In this document: positions 1 to 4,284 of the stretch, piece by piece
Numbering within the stretch: the stretch's first letter is position 1
How the letters are laid out: every line of letters starts with the position of its first letter
Source of the DNA: Eubacteriales Family XIII. Incertae Sedis bacterium
GTDB taxonomy: Bacteria; Bacillota; Clostridia; Peptostreptococcales; Anaerovoracaceae
Length of the DNA stretch: 5,459 bases
Reading direction: 5' to 3'
Assembly: GCA_031287295.1 (NCBI GenBank)
Contig: JAITTH010000064.1
Span: 1-5,459, forward strand
Notes under the pieces: model-generated
Told to the model about the DNA's origin: nothing
Seen by the model: the letters and a program-made list of their open reading frames with translations, nothing else
Database searches by the model: none
Made by a program: the position numbers and the translations under genes

Positions 1-135
1 GTCAACGTCATGGGTGTTACCTCAGCCGATTCAGGCAATCAAGTAATATTCCTCTATACCGGAGGCGATGTCATTGCAATCTATGTTAACGGTGTATCTT
101 CAGGAGAGGTGAAAATAAATAATGAAAAGAAATGA
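1..135 (+). CDS. 3' end of an unrecognised protein (partial, 44 codons)
   Basis: Frame 1 is open from the first base to a TGA at 133-135 and encodes 44 residues, so this is the C-terminal tail of a gene that starts outside the window. The visible piece contains GNQVIFLYTGGDVIAIYVNG, which reads like alternating beta-strand segments, and ends in the charged tail NNEKK. There is no transmembrane helix or motif that I can assign to a family. The stop overlaps the start of the next gene (ATG at 122) by 14 bases, an arrangement typical of translationally coupled operon genes. Because the frame continues without a stop to the edge and ends in tight overlap with a gene that has its own ribosome binding site, I think it is real. 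Its function cannot be judged from this fragment. Confidence 0.6.
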   Translation, partial: VNVMGVTSADSGNQVIFLYTGGDVIAIYVNGVSSGEVKINNEKK

Positions 136-760
136 TACGCAAAATCACACTGAAGGACGACCTGCTGTCGATGCGGAAGGAAGACCGATGAAACGCCCGC
201 CGGTCGATGCGGAAGGAAGGCCGATTAGAAGGCGTCCTCCTTTAGATGCCGACGGAAAGCCCATAAAACGCCCGCCGGTCGATGCAGAAGGAAGGCCGAT
301 CAGAAGGCGTCCTCCTTTAGATGCCGACGGAAAACCCATAAAACGCCCGCCGGTCGATGCAGAAGGAAGACCAATCAGAAGGCGTCCTCCTTTGGATGCC
401 GACGGAAAGCCCATAAAACGCCCGCCGGTCGATGCGGAAGGAAGACCAATCAAAAGACGTCCTCCTTTGGATGCCGATGGGAAACCCATAAGACGGGCAC
501 CTGCCGACGCGGAAGGTCAGCCGATGAAACGGTCACCTGAAAAACCGGTGTTGGATGCCGAGGCGACCCCCATTCAGGAATCCACTTCGCAAGATTCGGC
601 CCCCATACCGACCACGCAACCGGCAAAGAAACCGGTGAAGAAGCCGGTAAAGAAACCTTCTGCACAGGGCGATGCTGCGAAATATCGCCGTATGTCGATG
701 ATTCTCGGTGTTATTTTGATTATCGAGTTGGCAATCGGCGCAGTGTTGTCTCTCAAATAG
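122..760 (+). CDS. Basic Pro/Arg/Lys-rich tandem-repeat protein with C-terminal transmembrane helix
   Basis: I do not recognise this 212-residue protein. Residues 11-153 are built from about eleven half-repeats of 12-13 residues. Two types alternate, PPVDAEGRPIRR and RPPLDADGKPIKR, giving a 25-residue unit present four times at residues 26-125; the flanking copies at 11-25, 126-137 and 142-153 are degenerate. A Ser/Thr/Gln/Pro linker (154-167) and a KKPV-type stretch (168-179) follow. One hydrophobic helix at about 191-211 then ends the chain, with only a Lys after it. There is no N-terminal signal. I count 47 Lys+Arg against 29 Asp+Glu. The KYRR before the helix predicts by the positive-inside rule that the repeats are cytoplasmic and the protein is tail-anchored, but this is inference. 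The start ATG at 122 has GGAGAGGTG at 103-111 upstream. It overlaps the preceding gene and lies 18 bp before a small acidic membrane protein. An anionic ligand (nucleic acid, lipid head groups or wall polymer) is plausible but unproven. Confidence 0.85.
   Translation: MKRNDTQNHTEGRPAVDAEGRPMKRPPVDAEGRPIRRRPPLDADGKPIKRPPVDAEGRPIRRRPPLDADGKPIKRPPVDAEGRPIRRRPPLDADGKPIKRPPVDAEGRPIKRRPPLDADGKPIRRAPADAEGQPMKRSPEKPVLDAEATPIQESTSQDSAPIPTTQPAKKPVKKPVKKPSAQGDAAKYRRMSMILGVILIIELAIGAVLSLK
197..496 (+). repeat. Four tandem 75-bp in-frame coding repeats
   Basis: Four direct repeats of exactly 75 bp lie head to tail at 197-271, 272-346, 347-421 and 422-496, each encoding 25 residues. Copies 1-3 encode identical peptides but differ from their neighbour at 3 and 4 bases (copy 1 versus copy 3: 5 bases), all silent. 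Copy 4 differs from copy 3 at 8 positions and carries two Lys/Arg exchanges. Since 75 is divisible by three, gain or loss of units by slippage or recombination would change protein length without breaking the frame. Degenerate partial units continue on both sides, from about 152 to 580. Confidence 0.95.
620..661 (+). repeat. Short Lys-Lys-Pro-Val coding repeat
   Basis: Codons for residues 167-180 of the repeat protein encode PAKKPVKKPVKKPS, three consecutive KKP units with a 12-base DNA period. It is a second, independent low-complexity basic segment, placed between the 75-bp repeat domain and the membrane helix. Lys/Pro strings of this kind occur in histone H1-like and other nucleic-acid-binding tails, but also in extended linkers, so no function follows from it alone. 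Confidence 0.7.
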
Positions 761-764
761 AAAT

Positions 765-769
765 AGGAG
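765..769 (+). promoter_or_regulatory. Ribosome binding site deciding a GTG start
   Basis: AGGAG sits 9 bases before the GTG at 779-781. The frame is closed upstream by TAG at 764-766 and offers no ATG, so this site fixes GTG as the start of the small membrane protein. Confidence 0.75.
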
Positions 770-778
770 CGAAAAACT

Positions 779-958
779 GTGAAACAGAAGATTTTTGCAT
801 TGTTTTGTTTGTTGGCTGTCGTCCTCGTTCTCGTTCTTCTTGTCATTAGCGGGACCGATCAATTTAAAGATAAGGACTCTGTTTCCAGTGAGGAAACATC
901 GGGAGGCGGATTCGTTTTAGAAGACGATACGACGGTTCCGATAGACATTCAAGAGTAG
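779..958 (+). CDS. Small acidic single-span membrane protein (59 aa, GTG start)
   Basis: This short gene begins at GTG 779 and ends at TAG 956-958. The protein starts MKQK, followed by a hydrophobic run (about residues 5-24, FALFCLLAVVLVLVLLVIS) that fits an uncleaved signal anchor or a signal peptide. A polar tail of about 35 residues follows, with 10 Asp/Glu and only 2 Lys. The Cys at position 10 is not in a convincing lipobox. The predicted orientation is N-in with the acidic tail outside. It has a good AGGAG at 9-base spacing, follows the basic repeat protein after 18 bp, and is followed by a hairpin, so it is probably the last gene of that operon. I recognise no family. It is supported by the start signal, the clean signal-anchor architecture and the operon position rather than by homology. 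Confidence 0.75.
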   Translation: MKQKIFALFCLLAVVLVLVLLVISGTDQFKDKDSVSSEETSGGGFVLEDDTTVPIDIQE

Positions 959-984
959 AGAAGAAAATTTATAAATGTGTTTTG

Positions 985-1013
985 AGCGGGTACTCTAAAT
1001 TTGAGTATCCGTT
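985..1013 (+). terminator. Possible intrinsic terminator hairpin
   Basis: GGGTACTC (988-995) pairs with GAGTATCC (1003-1010) around a 7-base A/T loop. Pairing extends outward to 985/1013, giving an 11-bp stem that includes two G-U pairs. It lies 26 bases after the stop of the small acidic gene and before the next promoter, as expected for an operon terminator. The T-run after it is poor (TTTCCAATTTGTTTG), so termination may be weak, or the hairpin may serve as an mRNA 3' end stabiliser. Confidence 0.5.
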
Positions 1014-1055
1014 TCCAATTTGTTTGTCAAAAATTTCCAATTCGTTTGTCAAAAC
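1012..1055 (+). repeat. Two tandem 22-bp repeats upstream of a promoter
   Basis: Positions 1012-1033 and 1034-1055 are direct repeats of 22 bp that differ at only two positions. The shared core is TTTCCAATT, one variable base, then GTTTGTCAAAA. The TGTCA cores lie 22 bp apart (1025-1029 and 1047-1051), close to two helical turns, and the block ends just before the -35 box at 1061. The position suits a tandem activator site or an A/T-rich upstream promoter element. The regulator is unknown. Confidence 0.8.
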
Positions 1056-1060
1056 TTTCA

Positions 1061-1089
1061 TTGACATCCATTTGTCGCTGGGATAAGAT
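1061..1089 (+). promoter_or_regulatory. Sigma-A promoter of the PfoR/EIIC-like gene
   Basis: The -35 box TTGACA (1061-1066) is a perfect match. A 17-bp spacer separates it from the -10 box TAAGAT (1084-1089), which matches TATAAT at four of six positions. The predicted transcription start is about 1095-1097, giving a leader of about 58 bases before the start codon at 1155. Confidence 0.8.
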
Positions 1090-1105
1090 AAAAACAATTT
1101 TTTAT

Positions 1106-1117
1106 ATGTCATGACAT
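1106..1117 (+). promoter_or_regulatory. Perfect 12-bp palindrome, candidate operator
   Basis: ATGTCATGACAT is its own reverse complement. It lies about 10-20 bases downstream of the predicted transcription start, where a dimeric repressor could block initiation or early elongation. Its TGTCA/TGACA half-sites also occur in the 22-bp repeats upstream and in the -35 box. The cognate regulator is not in this window. Confidence 0.5.
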
Positions 1118-1143
1118 GTGTAATGTTGTGGCGGAGAATACAG

Positions 1144-1149
1144 AGAGGA
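1144..1149 (+). promoter_or_regulatory. Ribosome binding site deciding the start at 1155
   Basis: AGAGGA lies 5 bases before ATG 1155. The in-frame ATG at 1116 is preceded only by T/A-rich sequence and overlaps the end of the palindrome, so 1155 is the better start. Confidence 0.7.
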
Positions 1150-1154
1150 TATCC

Positions 1155-2231
1155 ATGGCAGCAGATACAAAAGAGGTCAAAGAAAGCTTTTTACAGCGCA
1201 AAAATATTCAATTTACAGCGAAGCGTTATGCCTTCGACGCGCTTTCCGCGATGGCATTGGGACTTTTCTCATCGCTGCTCATCGGGCTTATCATCAAAAC
1301 CATCGGGGAACAAGTTGGCATTCACATTGGGGAGAGTGCGTTCACGGCATTTTTAATTACAGCCGGTACAGCGGCGATGCAGATGGTTGGTCCTGCAATT
1401 GGTGTTGCCGTAGCCCATGGTTTACAGGCGCCTCCGCTTGTACTGTTTGCGAGCATCGCAACCGGTTATATGGGCAATATGGCGTGGACAGAAGGCGGCG
1501 CTGCGGGCGGTCCTGCCGGTGCGTTTGTTGCTGCCGTCATCGGTGCCGAACTTGGAAAGATCGTTTCCAAAGAAACCAAAGTAGACATCATTGTAACGCC
1601 TGCCGTAACCATTCTTGCGGGAGGGCTTGTGGCAAAATTTGTGGGACCGCTTGTCGGTGCGCTCATGAAGGGGCTCGGTGCCATCATCATGAAGGCGACG
1701 GAGTTGCAACCTTTCTGGATGGGAATTATCGTCGCAGTGGTTGTCGGTCTCGTGCTTACGGCACCGATTTCGAGCGCCGCGTTGTGCATCATGCTGGACC
1801 TTTCGGGTATTGCGGCCGGTGCAGCCACCGTAGGATGCTGCGCACAGATGATTGGCTTTGCGGTAATCAGCTTCCGCGCAAACGGCATCGGCGGTCTGTT
1901 CGCGCAGGGCATCGGTACGTCTATGCTGCAAGTTCCCAACATCATCAAACATCCGATTATCTTAATACCGCCGACATTGGCGGCGGCGATTCTGGGACCG
2001 GTATCGACCCTCTTGTTTAAGATGACGAATATTCCGGCAGGTGCGGGTATGGGTACGTCCGGACTGGTAGGGCAGATCGGCACCCTGACAAGCATGGGAT
2101 TTTCGGGTTCTGTGTTCGGCGAAATTTTTCTCCTTCACATTGTGCTGCCCGCGGTACTCTCTTTGGCCATTTATTATCCCCTCGCGAAATTCGGAAAAGT
2201 GAAACAAGAATGGTTGAAACTCAATCTGTAA
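1155..2231 (+). CDS. PTS_EIIC_2 / PfoR-family (COG3641) multispan membrane protein
   Basis: This 358-residue integral membrane protein belongs to the family annotated either as PTS sugar transporter subunit IIC (PTS_EIIC_2) or as PfoR, named after the Clostridium perfringens perfringolysin O regulator. After a short hydrophilic, Lys-rich N-terminus there are about eight to ten hydrophobic segments, near residues 29-49, 62-88, 92-108, 118-135, 143-175, 187-240, 266-288 and 319-342. Stretches I recognise as conserved in the family include GPAIGVAVAHGL (79-90), VSKETKVDIIVTPA (137-150), ISSAALCIMLDLSG (205-218), AAGAATVGCCAQM (220-232), LQVPNII (258-264) and IPAGAGMGTSGLVGQIGT (293-310). No EIIA, EIIB or HPr gene is nearby, so whether it takes part in sugar phosphotransfer is doubtful; substrate and role are unknown. 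It has its own promoter and probably forms a single-gene transcript. The first ATG in frame (1116) would add 13 residues but lacks a ribosome binding site. Confidence 0.88.
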   Translation: MAADTKEVKESFLQRKNIQFTAKRYAFDALSAMALGLFSSLLIGLIIKTIGEQVGIHIGESAFTAFLITAGTAAMQMVGPAIGVAVAHGLQAPPLVLFASIATGYMGNMAWTEGGAAGGPAGAFVAAVIGAELGKIVSKETKVDIIVTPAVTILAGGLVAKFVGPLVGALMKGLGAIIMKATELQPFWMGIIVAVVVGLVLTAPISSAALCIMLDLSGIAAGAATVGCCAQMIGFAVISFRANGIGGLFAQGIGTSMLQVPNIIKHPIILIPPTLAAAILGPVSTLLFKMTNIPAGAGMGTSGLVGQIGTLTSMGFSGSVFGEIFLLHIVLPAVLSLAIYYPLAKFGKVKQEWLKLNL

Positions 2232-2251
2232 GAATCTCGTGAGACCCGTGA

Positions 2252-2319
2252 GACAATATGGAGACAATATCCAACTTTGCCCATGACAATATCGGTGACA
2301 ATATCCAACTTTTGCCTAT
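2252..2319 (+). repeat. Two imperfect ~34-bp tandem repeats with four GACAATAT boxes
   Basis: The GACAATAT octamer occurs at 2252, 2263, 2285 and 2297. The copies form two units: 2252-2284 (33 bp) and 2285-2319 (35 bp). Each unit is GACAATAT, a 3-4 base gap, a second GACAATAT, then CCAACTTT(T)GCC(C/T)AT. The boxes within a unit are 11-12 bp apart, about one helical turn, so all four would face nearly the same side of the helix. A degraded fifth copy (GATACAATAC, 2320-2329) overlaps the promoter. This suits an array of binding sites for an oligomerising regulator, though simple duplication is also possible. Confidence 0.85.
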
Positions 2320-2345
2320 GATACAATACGCGTTTATGATATAAT
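2319..2345 (+). promoter_or_regulatory. Twin extended -10 promoter elements before the CYTH gene
   Basis: Two extended -10 elements of form TGN-hexamer lie 18 bp apart: TGA-TACAAT (2319-2327) and TGA-TATAAT (2337-2345), embedded in the 11-bp near-repeat TATGATA(C/T)AAT. The second is a perfect -10. Neither has a good -35 at 17 bp; GTGACA at 2295-2300 pairs at 16 bp only with the alternative hexamer TATGAT (2317-2322). Transcription from the second element would start at about 2352-2354, at the ATG itself. Together with the repeats, this accounts for the whole 122-bp gap, in which I see no terminator. Confidence 0.65.
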
Positions 2346-2353
2346 CTTTTGTC

Positions 2354-2986
2354 ATGGAGATTGAACTCAAGTATCGAATTGAAAACAAGGAGCAACGAGA
2401 GCAAATCTGGGAAGACAGTACCCTACTTGCGATGGAAGAACCGGGCAGTCGCGATATTCTTGCGATGAGTGCCGCCTATTTCGACACGGAAGACCTCGTG
2501 CTCTCGAAACACGAAATTGCCCTTCGCACCAGACAGGAAGGCACGCGATACGTTGGAACGCTGAAACGGCGAGACAACGATGTCGATGAAAAAAGCGGGC
2601 TTTATGTTCGGGAAGAACTCAATGTTCCCCTTCCTTCTGAAGCATCCTTTTTTTCGCCCGACCCAACGATTTTTGTTGAAAGCGAAGAGGGGAAAAAGCT
2701 CATGGCGATTCTCGCCGGAAAACCACTCGTTTGCATCTTTGAGACCGTATTTACCAGATGGAAGCTACGCATCGACTCAGGGCTTTGCATTTGTGAAATT
2801 TCTTTGGATGAAGGTGAAATTATCGCGGGTGAAAACAGGGCACCGATTAGCGAATTCGAAATCGAACTGTATTCCGGTCCACAAGAAGAAATGTTTAAAA
2901 TCGGGGAATCGCTGAAAGAAAAGTACAATCTGTTCCCGGAATCGCGCAGCAAATATGCGCGGGGACGAGCACTCGCCTATAAATAG
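2354..2986 (+). CDS. CYTH-domain protein (putative inorganic triphosphatase / adenylate cyclase-fold)
   Basis: This 210-residue cytoplasmic protein covers a whole CYTH (CyaB-thiamine triphosphatase) domain, whose members hydrolyse triphosphate substrates in a metal-dependent beta-tunnel. The signature ExExK is at residues 2-6 (E2, E4, K6), followed by YFDT (42-45), LRTR (57-60), LKR (70-72), paired acidic residues at 87-88, the strand containing R135 and K137, the acidic CEISLDEGEI (147-156), EFEIEL (167-172), and the terminal SKYARG (199-204). The order and spacing resemble YgiF-type inorganic triphosphatases more than CyaB, but substrate cannot be read from sequence: tripolyphosphate, thiamine triphosphate or another organic triphosphate are possible. 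The C-terminal CHAD domain of YgiF-like proteins is absent. ATG 2354 is fixed by the motif that begins at residue 2. It has no Shine-Dalgarno sequence. glyA follows 19 bp downstream. Confidence 0.88.
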   Translation: MEIELKYRIENKEQREQIWEDSTLLAMEEPGSRDILAMSAAYFDTEDLVLSKHEIALRTRQEGTRYVGTLKRRDNDVDEKSGLYVREELNVPLPSEASFFSPDPTIFVESEEGKKLMAILAGKPLVCIFETVFTRWKLRIDSGLCICEISLDEGEIIAGENRAPISEFEIELYSGPQEEMFKIGESLKEKYNLFPESRSKYARGRALAYK

Positions 2987-3005
2987 AGAACTGTAAGGAG
3001 AAACA

Positions 3006-4268
3006 ATGTATTTCAATTATCTGAACAAAGCAGACAAAGATGTTGCCGATATGATCCGTCGTGAGATGTCACGGCAGGAGAATAAAATTGAAATGATTGC
3101 GTCGGAAAATTTTACGACACCGGCCGTAATGGAAGCCTGTGGAAGTGCCTTGACCAATAAATATGCGGAAGGATATCCGGGAAAGCGCTACTATGGTGGC
3201 TGTGAGCATGTTGATGAAGTGGAGGCCATTGCCATTGAACGTGCAAAAAAGTTGTTTGGTGCCGAGTATGTAAACGTTCAGCCGCATTCCGGAAGCAGCG
3301 CCAACATCGCTGTGTATTTTTCACTTCTGCAACCCGGCGATACCGTGCTTGGCATGGATTTGTCGAACGGCGGGCACCTGACACATGGCAGCAAAGTAAA
3401 CATCTCCGGAAAATATTATAATTTTGTTTCCTACGGCGTCGATCCGAAAGACGAAAAAATCAATTATGAAACGGTGCTTCGCATTGCCCAGGAATGCAAG
3501 CCGAAAATGATTGTTGCCGGCGCGAGTGCCTATCCTCGCATAATCGAAGCCGATAAATTCCGTGAAATCGCAGACGAAGTCGGTGCGATTCTTATGGTCG
3601 ATATGGCGCATATTGCAGGGCTTGTCGCTGCGGGTGCGCATCCGAATCCTTGTAAGCATGCGCAGATTGTGACTAGCACAACGCACAAAACGCTCCGGGG
3701 ACCTCGCGGTGGAGTTATTTTTGCAGAAGAAGAGTTTGGGGCAAAGCTCGACAAGGGCATCTTCCCCGGCATTCAGGGCGGACCGCTCATGCACATCATT
3801 GCAGGCAAAGCCGTCTGTTTTAAGGAGGCCATGGAGCCGTCCTTTATTACGTATCAGCATCAGATTGTTGCCAATGCAAAAGTTCTTGCAGAAGAGCTCA
3901 TGAATCGTGGATTCAACTTGGTTTCAAACGGCACGGACAACCATTTGGTATTGCTCAACCTTATCGGGAAGGGCATTACCGGAAAAGACGCAGAGACTTG
4001 GCTCGACCTCGCCAACATCACGACCAATAAAAATGCGGTGTTGAACGATCCGAATGGTCCAAACGTAACAAGCGGCATTCGGCTTGGTACGCCTGCGCTC
4101 ACAACGCGCGGATTCAAAGAAGAGGACGTTCGGAAGACCGCCGAAGCCATTGCGATGGTGCTGAATCATCCGGGCGACGATGCGTATGCCGATAAAGCGC
4201 GCGCCATCGTAAAAGACCTTACCGGAAAGCATCCTCTTTACGAGGCGCCCGCACTGCGCGGTTATTGA
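3006..4268 (+). CDS. glyA: Serine hydroxymethyltransferase
   Basis: GlyA is the PLP-dependent enzyme that converts L-serine and tetrahydrofolate to glycine and 5,10-methylene-tetrahydrofolate, a main source of one-carbon units for purine, thymidylate and methionine synthesis. It acts in the cytoplasm as a fold-type I oligomer. At 420 residues it is full length for the bacterial family. Visible signatures are IASENF (31-36), EGYPGKRYYGG (55-65), the cofactor-binding VDMAHIAGLVAAG (198-210) with D199 and H202, the PLP lysine motif VTSTTHKTLRGPRGG with K228, and SGIRLGTPALTTRG (356-369) with R359, which binds the substrate carboxylate in the family. AAGGAG at 2995-3000 lies 5 bases before the ATG. 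It starts 19 bp after the CYTH gene and ends 16 bp before the DUF815 gene, so it is probably the central gene of a three-gene operon. No glycine riboswitch or separate promoter is visible. Nothing is missing or unusual in the protein. Confidence 0.98.
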   Translation: MYFNYLNKADKDVADMIRREMSRQENKIEMIASENFTTPAVMEACGSALTNKYAEGYPGKRYYGGCEHVDEVEAIAIERAKKLFGAEYVNVQPHSGSSANIAVYFSLLQPGDTVLGMDLSNGGHLTHGSKVNISGKYYNFVSYGVDPKDEKINYETVLRIAQECKPKMIVAGASAYPRIIEADKFREIADEVGAILMVDMAHIAGLVAAGAHPNPCKHAQIVTSTTHKTLRGPRGGVIFAEEEFGAKLDKGIFPGIQGGPLMHIIAGKAVCFKEAMEPSFITYQHQIVANAKVLAEELMNRGFNLVSNGTDNHLVLLNLIGKGITGKDAETWLDLANITTNKNAVLNDPNGPNVTSGIRLGTPALTTRGFKEEDVRKTAEAIAMVLNHPGDDAYADKARAIVKDLTGKHPLYEAPALRGY

Positions 4269-4284
4269 GGCACCCCATAAATCT

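Noticed and set aside
145..489. Long open frame on the minus strand across the 75-bp repeats
   Set aside because: It is periodic only because the sense strand is periodic and stop codons happen to be absent from the antisense of the repeat unit. It has no ribosome binding site and lies wholly inside the better-supported sense gene.
197..496. CRISPR-like array
   Set aside because: The 75-bp copies abut directly with no unique spacers and are in-frame coding sequence.
785..835. Lipoprotein signal in the small acidic protein
   Set aside because: The only Cys (residue 10) sits within the hydrophobic run and is preceded by ALF, which does not fit the lipobox consensus.
1012..1055. Minus-strand promoters from TTGACA on the complement of the 22-bp repeats
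   Set aside because: The complement contains two perfect TTGACA hexamers, but at 17 bp spacing the -10 positions read TACTCA and TGACAA, which are poor, and no minus-strand gene follows.
1116..1154. Upstream ATG extension of the EIIC-like protein by 13 residues
   Set aside because: No ribosome binding site precedes ATG 1116 and it overlaps the palindrome, whereas ATG 1155 has AGAGGA 5 bases upstream and gives a normal Lys-rich N-terminus.
1422..2095. Overlapping long minus-strand and alternate-frame open frames inside the EIIC-like gene
   Set aside because: They are low-complexity Ala/Pro/Arg-rich shadows of a GC-richer membrane-protein gene, without start signals or recognisable domains.
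2232..2353. Riboswitch or intrinsic terminator between the EIIC-like gene and the CYTH gene
   Set aside because: I find no stable GC-rich hairpin followed by a T-run and no glycine, folate or other known aptamer signature. The repeats are direct, not inverted.
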